Source: Zymogenus sp964542895 | GTDB lineage: Bacteria > Desulfobacterota > Zymogenia > Zymogenales > Zymogenaceae | DNA: 6,408 nt | Direction of reading: 5' to 3' | NCBI GenBank assembly: GCA_964542895.1 | Contig: CAZIWT010000175.1 | Coordinates: 1 to 6,408 of the forward strand | Shown: positions 1 through 4,886 of the stretch, piece after piece | Layout: the number at the start of each line of letters is the position of its first letter | Numbering within the stretch: position 1 is the first letter of the stretch | Translations under genes and position numbers: made by a program | The notes under the pieces: model-generated | What the model was told of the DNA's origin: nothing | What the model saw: only the letters and a program-made list of their open reading frames with translations | Databases searched by the model: none

Positions 1-1
1 C

Positions 2-427
2 AAAGAGTTGAACGACGAAGAGCTTGACCCCGTCTCCAAATTATTGATGATTGAAAGATATCCTAAGGACCACGTCCTCTTTCGGAGGGGTGACAGGGGA
101 GACAAGCTGTATATTATATCAAAGGGGGCTGTAAGGATAAGCCTTGAAATAGAAAACAAGAAGGAGGAAGCCCTGGCCGTCCTTAAATCGGGTGAGCATT
201 TCGGGGAGATGGCCCTCGTCGACGACGCCCCCAGGTCGGCGGACGCGATTATCCACGAGGACGCTGAATTATTCGTTATCTCACGAGAGGATTTCAACAA
301 AATCTCTCTACACCATAGAGACATAGCATATAAGATGTTCTGGGCGTTGCTGAAAACGATTTCCAGGCGGATGAGAAATTCCATAAACCAGACGGAGGCC
401 CTAATACATATTTGCATGATTTGCTGA
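2..427 (+). CDS. Cyclic nucleotide-binding domain protein (5' end cut by window)
   Basis: This is a stand-alone CNB domain of the CRP/PKA regulatory-subunit fold, with no DNA-binding helix-turn-helix after it. Counting the Leu/TTG codon at 8 as residue 1, a beta-roll runs from about 20 to 95. It holds the glycine turns of RRGDRGDKLYIISKGAV (26-42). The phosphate-binding cassette FGEMALVDDAPRSADA (65-80) keeps the Glu (67) and Arg (76) that normally contact the cyclic nucleotide ribose and phosphate. A C-terminal helix (about 103-128) follows, and the protein then stops. The frame stays open to the window edge (Lys-Glu before the Leu). Family members usually carry roughly ten more residues here, so the TTG at 8 is probably an internal Leu codon and the true start lies upstream. 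The intact cassette suggests real cAMP or cGMP binding. The partner or output is unknown; such single-domain proteins may act through protein contacts. The family call is secure, the ligand is inferred. Confidence 0.85.
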   Translation, partial: KELNDEELDPVSKLLMIERYPKDHVLFRRGDRGDKLYIISKGAVRISLEIENKKEEALAVLKSGEHFGEMALVDDAPRSADAIIHEDAELFVISREDFNKISLHHRDIAYKMFWALLKTISRRMRNSINQTEALIHICMIC

Positions 428-640
428 CCCTCCCCCTCCCCCCCTGAAACCTCCAGAAAAAATTCGGCCAAAAACTTCAAATCCTCCGATTTAAAGAGAT
501 TCAACTCCCTTTAAAAGCTAAAAAAGCTTAAAAGTCTAAAGGAAGAAATCGATATCCAGACAGGGCTTTTTTTATCCAACCTCCGACAAGACCTACGGCT
601 CATGTTGAATCCCGTGTTGAATCTATTTATTCTAAGAAGG

Positions 641-698
641 ACAATATTGTTGCACATGGTGCAAAAATAATTTGCAAATTTCATCTAGATAACGTTAT
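641..698. repeat. Cluster of five adjacent palindromes
   Basis: Five dyads stand almost end to end: ACAATATTGT (641-650, perfect), TTGCAC-ATG-GTGCAA (650-664), AATTTGCAAATT (669-680, perfect 12-mer), ATCTAGAT (683-690) and ATAACGTTAT (689-698, perfect). Their sequences differ, so this is not one repeated operator. It could be a multi-protein control region or a structured element, or chance helped by AT-richness. The palindromes are read directly; the function is unknown. Confidence 0.45.
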
Positions 699-774
699 TG
701 GTTCAAAATCGCAAAAAAGTAGCCATTTTTTACCAAAAGACTTGCCAAATACCCGCCTTTAACGCCGCCCCTTG

Positions 775-789
775 GTACATACTTTGTAC
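775..789. promoter_or_regulatory. Inverted repeat GTACA-N5-TGTAC
   Basis: This short dyad has two 5-base arms around a 5-base spacer, about 75 bases before the start codon of the 108-residue gene. It overlaps the weak promoter-like elements TTGGTA and TATGTA. Its size and position suit a dimeric regulator site, but there is only one copy and no known consensus that I recognise. Confidence 0.25.
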
Positions 790-815
790 TAACAATATGT
801 AAATGCAGATAACCA

Positions 816-830
816 CTGTTTTCTAAACAG
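816..830. promoter_or_regulatory. Inverted repeat CTGTTT-TCT-AAACAG
   Basis: A perfect 6-base dyad with a 3-base centre lies 33 bases before the ATG at 864, so it would be in the promoter or the leader of that gene. It could be an operator or a small hairpin in the 5' untranslated region. It ends 18 bases before the ribosome binding site. Confidence 0.3.
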
Positions 831-863
831 CGTCAAGACGTGGCGTTTAGGGGGATAGGTATC

Positions 864-1190
864 ATGGAAAAGAATATATATACGGCAGACGGAAAATCGA
901 TTGTCGACCAAGATGTAATAGATCTGAAGAATCTATGGGATAGGCGTGAATCTTCGGAAATCTACGATGCCGACGAGACAGGAGGGACTCGATACCCCAT
1001 CGAATCTTTTAGAGAGAGGAGACCGGGCACGATGGATCTCGTTAAACAGGGCAAATTCAATGGTGTTTTAGAAAAACCTCATCAACTTGAAGAGATTCTC
1101 TGCAACCCGGCCTCGTGGCTGGACATCTTCCTTACCGTAGCCGCGGGATTGCTGATCGTGATTATCTTATTTGGGGCCTTTTTGCACTGA
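864..1190 (+). CDS. Unrecognised protein with one C-terminal membrane helix
   Basis: This is a 108-residue protein that I do not recognise. Residues 1-82 are polar and charged, probably soluble and partly flexible (DRRESSEIYDADETGG at 26-41, SFRERRPG at 48-55). Residues 84-106 form a single hydrophobic helix (WLDIFLTVAAGLLIVIILFG) followed by only two residues, the layout of a tail-anchored or C-terminally anchored inner-membrane protein with its N-terminus in the cytoplasm. I chose the ATG at 864 because AGGGGG (849-854) sits nine bases before it. A GTG at 840 in the same frame would add eight residues, but those codons contain this ribosome binding site. It stands alone: the CNB gene is more than 400 bases upstream and a 200-base spacer follows. 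Function is unknown. The coding call rests on the ribosome binding site and the well-formed helix. Confidence 0.6.
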   Translation: MEKNIYTADGKSIVDQDVIDLKNLWDRRESSEIYDADETGGTRYPIESFRERRPGTMDLVKQGKFNGVLEKPHQLEEILCNPASWLDIFLTVAAGLLIVIILFGAFLH

Positions 1191-1227
1191 ATGTGACCAA
1201 TTTAACAATTTTTCGTGCCGAATGCGC

Positions 1228-1233
1228 TATACT
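1228..1233 (+). promoter_or_regulatory. Possible -10 element for the 32-codon gene
   Basis: TATACT matches the -10 consensus at five of six bases. The nearest -35-like hexamer, TTAACA (1202-1207), is 20 bases away, which is too far for an ordinary sigma-70 promoter. If used, it would give a leader of roughly 155 bases before the ATG at 1395. Confidence 0.25.
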
Positions 1234-1283
1234 TTAAGTAAATCATGGTTTTAAAAGGATATTTCAAGGATTGAATTCGTCCG

Positions 1284-1385
1284 GGAGTAAAAAATCATTT
1301 CTATCGAAGATAAAGGGGGGAACGGAAGGTAACTGCCCCGGTGCTTTATAAATAGTTAGACTCCGTTGTTTAAAATATTCTGGAG
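1284..1385 (+). promoter_or_regulatory. Candidate leader RNA with competing helices
   Basis: The segment ACTCCGTT (1360-1367) can pair with three different partners: GGAGT (1284-1288) through ACTCC, AACGGA (1321-1326) through TCCGTT, and the ribosome binding site GGAG (1382-1385) through CTCC. The first two exclude each other and both would free the ribosome binding site, while the third would mask it. GGGG (within 1315-1320) can also pair with CCCC (1336-1339). This is the kind of arrangement seen in translational switches. It matches no riboswitch class I know, and the helices are short, so the call is speculative. Confidence 0.25.
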
Positions 1386-1394
1386 GAAAAAGCT

Positions 1395-1493
1395 ATGTCT
1401 TCAATATGGTGTTTGTGGGTAAACGGTTCCATCATGCTCATATATCTTGTGATAGCAATCGGAATAGTGGCATCGAGATTATCCGACAATTAG
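1395..1493 (+). CDS. 32-residue single-helix membrane protein
   Basis: A very short gene is proposed from its ribosome binding site and its product. GGAGG (1382-1386) lies eight bases before ATG. The 32-codon product begins MSSIWCLWVNG, continues with a hydrophobic stretch at about residues 12-26 (IMLIYLVIAIGIVA from 13), and ends in SRLSDN. The N-terminal part is aromatic (two Trp) and the helix is followed by an Arg, which suggests an N-outside, C-inside single-span peptide. Small subunits of this form accompany transporters, oxidases and kinases in many bacteria, but the sequence matches none that I can name and no partner gene adjoins it. A terminator hairpin stands 240 bases downstream. 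Its short length means chance cannot be ruled out. Confidence 0.5.
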   Translation: MSSIWCLWVNGSIMLIYLVIAIGIVASRLSDN

Positions 1494-1734
1494 TCTTCCA
1501 TGCGATGATGTAAACGAATTTCCCAATACTATTGTTGTAAACAAATCAAACAGCTGTCATTGCATTTGAGAGGCTCTAATTAATAGGGGATGGGATGGGC
1601 GTTTTTGTCCGATTCTCGCTATCCTGCTTAAAAATGATACGCCTCTTATCCCTAATGCAGTTGTATCCCCGTTATGCGCAGCATGAATTCACAGTCCAAC
1701 GGCTTTTGAAGCATCCCCGCTGAACCAAAGTCGG
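1494..1734. other. Noncoding stretch, possible structured RNA
   Basis: This holds no credible gene on either strand. It contains segments able to pair at a distance: GGGAT-G-GGCGT (1592-1602) with ACGCC-TCTT-ATCCC (1639-1652). GGGGATG further left (1587-1593) could instead pair with ATCCCC near 1665 or CATCCCC near 1712. Together with the terminator that follows, this could be the 3' untranslated region of the 32-codon gene or an independent small RNA ending near 1775. No good promoter is visible, so the RNA gene idea is only a possibility. Confidence 0.25.
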
Positions 1735-1775
1735 AGCCGCCGATATCATTGGAGAGCTCGTCGGCGGCTGTTTTA
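1735..1775 (+). terminator. Rho-independent terminator, moderate
   Basis: A perfect 9-base stem, AGCCGCCGA (1735-1743) with TCGGCGGCT (1761-1769), encloses a 17-base loop and is followed by GTTTTATC. The T-run is short and begins after one G, so termination may be incomplete. Read on the - strand, the stem is followed by CCGACTTTGG, so it does not look like a terminator for the convergent TauE gene. Confidence 0.6.
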
Positions 1776-1864
1776 TCGATACTCCCCCATATCTTGTTAT
1801 TCGATAATCGTAAACGCCCTTTCAGGCCCAACCTTCTTTTTACGCTTTTCTCTTTTGTGCTTTT

Positions 1865-2707
1865 TCATATTACAATTTTTAAAATTGTAATCAATCCCAA
1901 CGTAATGGTGAGAATACCTATGATGATTTTCATTATCCTGCTTTTGATAATCTTTACGGTCCAGGCGGAAAACGGTACGGAAATAACCGCTCCGATTATA
2001 AGATATGGGGCCAATACCCAATCGATTATATCCTTTGTAAGAACGTAAGCGAGTACGCCGACGATACACGTAATCCCCTCCGACAGAGAGGTTATAGCCA
2101 CTGCGTTTTTCTCATCCACGCCGGAAACCAGCTGTCCCCCGACAACGACGGGGCCGTATCCGCCCCCGCTGATCCCCTTGTTAAAGGAGGCGATCAGTCC
2201 AAGGATCGTGATCTTTTTCCAAGAAAACTTGTACTCCCTGTTGATGGTCGCGATAATTACGAGCCCGATTAAGGAAATTAGAATCCCTATATAGAGCTTG
2301 AGGTAAAATTTAGGCAAGCTTACAGCAATAAAGACAGCGGCTACGGTGCCGACAACGCTGCAGAGGGTTATGACTATGACAACTTTAAGGCTCTGCGGAA
2401 ATCCGACCCTTATGCTGTTTAAAACGCCGATCTCCTTTAATGAGAGGTAAATCTTTTTGATGTTCATCGTTTTCGGTTTGAAGTTGACATTGCCGATCGT
2501 GTGGTGAGTAAATCCGGCCAACAACCCCGTTATCAGCTCGGAGAGCAGAATAGAGGGAACAACCTGAAGAGGTTCGTATCCCACAAGGAGCAGCAACGGA
2601 GTCAAGGTCGTCCCGTAACCCATACCCAACGAGGAATCAATATATTCCGCAAAAAAAGCCAACACTACAATAACTATTCCTATTTGTAATCCTAACTCGA
2701 AAATCAT
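1865..2707 (-). CDS. TauE/SafE family membrane carrier (probable anion exporter)
   Basis: This is a 280-residue integral membrane protein of the TauE/SafE family, whose studied members move sulfite, sulfoacetate or related organosulfur anions; the substrate here cannot be read from sequence. It shows the family's two-repeat layout. The first repeat has FAEYIDSSLGMGYGTTLTPL (19-38) and VPSILLSELITGLLAG (50-65). A polar loop follows (HHTIGNVNFKPKT, 68-80), and the second repeat carries the glycine-rich signature FNKGISGGGYGPVVVGG (175-191). About eight hydrophobic segments are visible and the length is normal. I chose the ATG at 2707 because GGGGAG (2715-2720 on the - strand) lies seven bases before it. 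A TTG at 2722 would add five residues but leaves no ribosome binding site. The gene is alone on its strand and diverges from ubiE. No strong promoter is visible upstream; TTGATA with TAAAAC near 2873-2900 is a weak candidate. Confidence 0.9.
   Translation of the reverse strand: MIFELGLQIGIVIVVLAFFAEYIDSSLGMGYGTTLTPLLLLVGYEPLQVVPSILLSELITGLLAGFTHHTIGNVNFKPKTMNIKKIYLSLKEIGVLNSIRVGFPQSLKVVIVITLCSVVGTVAAVFIAVSLPKFYLKLYIGILISLIGLVIIATINREYKFSWKKITILGLIASFNKGISGGGYGPVVVGGQLVSGVDEKNAVAITSLSEGITCIVGVLAYVLTKDIIDWVLAPYLIIGAVISVPFSAWTVKIIKSRIMKIIIGILTITLGLITILKIVI
1869..1891. repeat. Perfect 11+11 palindrome at the 3' end of the TauE gene
   Basis: ATTACAATTTT (1869-1879) is repeated inverted as AAAATTGTAAT (1881-1891) around a single T. 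It covers the last eight codons of the TauE gene, ending one base before the stop codon. It could form a 3' hairpin protecting the mRNA or helping transcription stop in both directions. It is AT-only apart from one GC pair per arm and has no T-run behind it on the - strand, so it is not a standard terminator. Confidence 0.5.
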
Positions 2708-3029
2708 TTTTATACTCCCCAAGAAATATGTGCATTTGAACAGCGTGAATATCCATCACTGCTTCTACGTAAATGTGATCGTGCTGCAAAAAATCCCTTT
2801 CCCCACATCGCCTGTGAGACAACCCAAAGGACAAAAAAAACTCAATCTATACAATAAGCACTGTGTTTTAGAATCCCGTACACAACTATCAATTGCGTGT
2901 TTATTCCAAATAAAGGTTATGTGAATTTTATGTTAATTTTTTCAGAGCTGGTGTATGAAAAGCGGAGGCTTAAAAGACCATTGCTATCGAATCGCCGCTG
3001 TAAATATCTTTCTAGCATTTCCAATCTCA

Positions 3030-3076
3030 TTCAAGTTTACAATTTGAAATTCAACTTCAATTAGACTATACTTGAA
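3030..3076. promoter_or_regulatory. Cluster of TTCAA/TTGAA pentamers over the ubiE promoter
   Basis: Five copies of the pentamer occur in 47 bases: TTCAA at 3030, 3050 and 3056, and TTGAA at 3044 and 3072. Two of them form the perfect dyad 3044-3054, and another pair (3056-3060 with 3072-3076) flanks most of the -10 element. This could be the binding array of a regulator acting on ubiE, or on both divergent genes. It is inferred from sequence only. Confidence 0.35.
3044..3072 (+). promoter_or_regulatory. Sigma-70-type promoter of ubiE
   Basis: TTGAAA (3044-3049) and TATACT (3067-3072) each match consensus at five of six positions and stand 17 bases apart. Transcription would start near 3079, about 35 bases before the ubiE ATG. 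The -35 hexamer is half of the dyad TTGAA-A-TTCAA (3044-3054), so a repressor could bind over it. Confidence 0.6.
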
Positions 3077-3114
3077 AGGATTATCAAAACGCCCCATTTT
3101 ACACCCGGTGATTT

Positions 3115-3816
3115 ATGAAATTGAAAAACGGCCGAGACATCTCCGCGCTCTTTAACGATATTGCCGAGAAGTACGATTTCCTGAACAGGGTCCTGAGCCT
3201 AAATACCGATATCGGCTGGAGAAAGAGGCTCGTTAAACTGTCCGAGGTACAAAAGGGGGAGAAGGTTCTCGACGTCTGCACGGGAACGGGCGACATAGAG
3301 ATAGAGTTCGCCAAGGTTACTCCCGCGGACAAGATATTCGGCGTCGACTTTTCCTTAGAAATGCTTAAAGAGGGGTCGAAAAATATAGTAGATAGGGACT
3401 ACAGGGGCAGGATCACAAATCTTGTCGCCGATGCCTTAAACCTCCCCTTCAGGAGCGAAACCTTTAACGTGGTGACCGTAAGCTTCGGCCTCAGAAACCT
3501 GACCGATTACAGGGCGGGGATCTCGGAGATGACGAGGGTCCTGAAGGACGATGGTCGATTGTTGGTCCTCGAATTTGCCATGCCGGATCGGAAGATTGTC
3601 AACATATTTTATGGTTTTTATCTAAAACGGATACTCCCGATAGTCGGGGGTGTCCTGACCGGTAAAAAAAGTGCGTACGAGTATCTGTCCGACTCCATTG
3701 CCGGCTTCCTAAAACCGGACGAGGTCGTGGAGATAATGAGGTCGGAGGGACTTAAGAGGCTCGAATCGCTTCCCCTGATGGGAGGGACGGTGTATATTTA
3801 CAAGGGCGGAAAATAG
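3115..3816 (+). CDS. ubiE: Demethylmenaquinone/ubiquinone methyltransferase UbiE/MenG
   Basis: This SAM-dependent C-methyltransferase carries out the last methylation of menaquinone (demethylmenaquinone to menaquinone) and, where present, a ring methylation of ubiquinone. In an anaerobe the menaquinone role (MenG) is the likely one. The 233-residue length is typical. The family N-terminal motif FNDIAEKYDFLNRVLSLN spans 13-30. SAM motif I, VLDVCTGTGD, is at 51-60, the ribose-binding acidic motif GVDFS at 76-80, and ADALNLPF at 105-112. The UbiE signature SFGLRN (123-128) and RVLKDDGRLLVLEF (141-154) are followed by the C-terminal AYEYLSDSIAGF (187-198). The start has a modest ribosome binding site (GGTGA, 3107-3111), rather close to the ATG. 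No other quinone genes are nearby, so it is probably transcribed singly from the promoter at 3044-3072. No terminator follows; a new promoter starts within 15 bases of the stop. Confidence 0.93.
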   Translation: MKLKNGRDISALFNDIAEKYDFLNRVLSLNTDIGWRKRLVKLSEVQKGEKVLDVCTGTGDIEIEFAKVTPADKIFGVDFSLEMLKEGSKNIVDRDYRGRITNLVADALNLPFRSETFNVVTVSFGLRNLTDYRAGISEMTRVLKDDGRLLVLEFAMPDRKIVNIFYGFYLKRILPIVGGVLTGKKSAYEYLSDSIAGFLKPDEVVEIMRSEGLKRLESLPLMGGTVYIYKGGK

Positions 3817-3826
3817 ATGCAAATTC

Positions 3827-3854
3827 TTGTCAAAAAAGATTATTATGTTATAAT
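3827..3854 (+). promoter_or_regulatory. Strong sigma-70-type promoter of hrb
   Basis: TTGTCA (3827-3832, five of six) is followed after 16 bases by a perfect TATAAT (3849-3854). Transcription would begin near 3861, giving a leader of about 73 bases before the hrb start. The -10 overlaps a small dyad, ATTAT-GTT-ATAAT (3842-3854). The promoter sits only 10 bases after the ubiE stop, so hrb can be expressed independently. Confidence 0.65.
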
Positions 3855-3933
3855 TTGTACAGGAGTTTATCGTAACTAACAACGTTTCATATCCTTGTAA
3901 TCCAATAATTCTCCAAACAAAGGAAGGGACTTC

Positions 3934-4638
3934 ATGAATCCTAATGCTTTGCATAAAATCAGTTACGGCATGTACATCTTGACGTCCAAAAAGGGGGATA
4001 AAATCAACGGTCAGATAGCCAACGCCGTAATCCAGGCGACCTCGGAGCCGGTTACCGTCATTGTATGCGTGAACAAGCAAAACTTTACACACGAGTGTAT
4101 GGAGATCAGCAATGTCTTCACCCTCTCGGTCCTGTCGGAGGACGCCCCGATGAAGATGATCGGGAACTTCGGCTTCAAGTGTGGAAGGGATATCGACAAG
4201 TTCGAGGGGATTAACTACAAAATAGGTCAAAACGGCGCCCCGATAGTCTTGGACCACGTTGTGGCCTTTCTGGAATTCGAACTGATAAATCAGATCGATG
4301 TGGGCAGCCACACAATTTTCGTGGGAAAATTCATCAACGGAGACATCCTCTCCGAAGCAAACCCCATGACCTACGCGTATTATCACTACATCAAGGGCGG
4401 AAAGATCTCGAAGAACGCGCCCCATTACATAAAAACTGAAACAAAAAATAACTCCAAGGCAAAGGGAGACACCAAAATGGACAAGTATGTGTGTACGGTT
4501 TGCGGATACGTTTACGACCCCGCGGAGGGCGATCCCGAAGGCGGTATAGAGCCGGGCACCCCCTTCGAAAAGCTGCCGGAAGACTGGGTCTGTCCCGTTT
4601 GCGGGGCGTCCAAGGACGAGTTTGAAAAGGAGGATTAG
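3934..4638 (+). CDS. hrb: High-molecular-weight rubredoxin: flavin reductase-rubredoxin fusion
   Basis: This is a 234-residue two-domain redox protein. Residues 1-165 form a flavin reductase-like FMN-binding domain, with YGMYILTSKKGDKINGQIAN (11-30), VNKQNFTHECM (46-56), FGFKCGRDIDKF (79-90) and PMTYAYYHYIKGGKISKNAP (144-163). A short Lys/Asn/Thr linker follows. Residues 182-234 are a complete rubredoxin with iron ligands Cys187 and Cys190 (CTVC) and Cys220 and Cys223 (CPVC), and the usual EGDPEGGIEPGTPFEKLPEDW. In Moorella the Hrb protein passes electrons from NAD(P)H to the flavodiiron protein FprA for O2 and NO reduction. The same role is likely here, but no flavodiiron gene lies in this window. 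AGGAAG (3921-3926) precedes the ATG at good distance, and the gene has its own promoter. Oddly, a second ribosome binding site and ATG lie at the domain border. Confidence 0.93.
   Translation: MNPNALHKISYGMYILTSKKGDKINGQIANAVIQATSEPVTVIVCVNKQNFTHECMEISNVFTLSVLSEDAPMKMIGNFGFKCGRDIDKFEGINYKIGQNGAPIVLDHVVAFLEFELINQIDVGSHTIFVGKFINGDILSEANPMTYAYYHYIKGGKISKNAPHYIKTETKNNSKAKGDTKMDKYVCTVCGYVYDPAEGDPEGGIEPGTPFEKLPEDWVCPVCGASKDEFEKED
4463..4479 (+). promoter_or_regulatory. Internal ribosome binding site and ATG before the rubredoxin domain
   Basis: AGGGAG (4463-4468) stands eight bases before an in-frame ATG (4477-4479) inside hrb. Initiation here would give a 53-residue free rubredoxin beginning MDKYVC, which is the usual start of stand-alone rubredoxins. 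This may allow a second product, or it may be the remnant start of a once separate gene. The elements are read directly; their use is inferred. Confidence 0.45.
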
Positions 4639-4668
4639 AGGGAAAGGGTTTTTGTGAATTGGCAGACG

Positions 4669-4720
4669 GAAAGCCTCATTGACAAGATCGCTCCGGTTAT
4701 CACGTTGTCTATCGGCTTTC
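4669..4720 (+). other. Nested inverted repeats after hrb
   Basis: GAAAGCC (4669-4675) pairs with GGCTTTC (4714-4720), and inside it GACAA (4681-4685) pairs with TTGTC (4705-4709). This gives a long interrupted hairpin starting 31 bases after the hrb stop. There is no T-run behind it, so it is more likely an mRNA 3' end structure than a rho-independent terminator. Confidence 0.35.
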
Positions 4721-4886
4721 ATCATCCATAAAAACAGATGAGAGGCGGTCGAATACCGCGGTACGCCGGTGGTGAGTGAAGGTTCGCCCGCAGGAGTCGA
4801 AAAACCAGATTCTGTGACATACTTTTTCTCGTCAGGTCTGTCGTGAAACTGTCGCGCATGTTGAAAATCTCTATTAGGAGGAGTAG

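Larger units (their letters stand above)
428..863. other. Long noncoding spacer rich in palindromes
   Basis: This 436-base AT-rich spacer holds no credible coding frame. After a C-rich run just behind the CNB stop there is a weak hairpin (AAATC-CTCC-GATTT, 479-492) and three degenerate 9-base copies (512-538, of the form TAAAAGCTA). A dense palindrome cluster follows at 641-698, with two further dyads at 775-789 and 816-830 near the next gene. I see no convincing rho-independent terminator for the CNB gene: the T-run near 566-572 has no GC-rich stem before it. No strong -35/-10 pair stands out. TTGGTA (772-777) with TATGTA (796-801), 18 bases apart, is the best candidate and is weak. Confidence 0.6.
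2708..3114. other. Divergent intergenic region between the TauE gene and ubiE
   Basis: This is 407 bases of AT-rich DNA with no convincing gene on either strand. The right end holds the ubiE promoter (3044-3072) with several TTCAA/TTGAA pentamers. The left end holds the ribosome binding site of the TauE gene. The middle shows nothing I can name. Confidence 0.6.

Noticed and set aside
8..10. TTG at 8 as the start of the CNB gene
   Set aside because: The frame is open to the window edge, no ribosome binding site can be seen in the seven bases before it, and family members continue further upstream.
695..715. tRNA T-arm-like GGTTCAAAATC
   Set aside because: The flanking bases do not form a 5-base stem, and no acceptor, anticodon or D arm can be found around it.
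1700..1745. Cobalamin riboswitch-like words (CCCCGCTGAACC followed by AAGTCGGAGCCGCC)
   Set aside because: The second part lacks three bases of the B12-box consensus, the two motifs are far too close together, and the conserved core upstream is absent. The GC-rich part is better explained as the terminator stem.
3709..4725. A long - strand frame of 338 codons covering hrb and the end of ubiE
   Set aside because: It is antisense to two clear conserved genes, has no matching ribosome binding site, and shows no recognisable domain. It reflects the codon bias of the opposite strand.
4654..4731. A 25-codon frame with GTG start after hrb (begins MNWQTESLIDK)
   Set aside because: It has a G-rich stretch in front, but the sequence is occupied by nested inverted repeats, the start is weak, and the product has no recognisable helix or motif.
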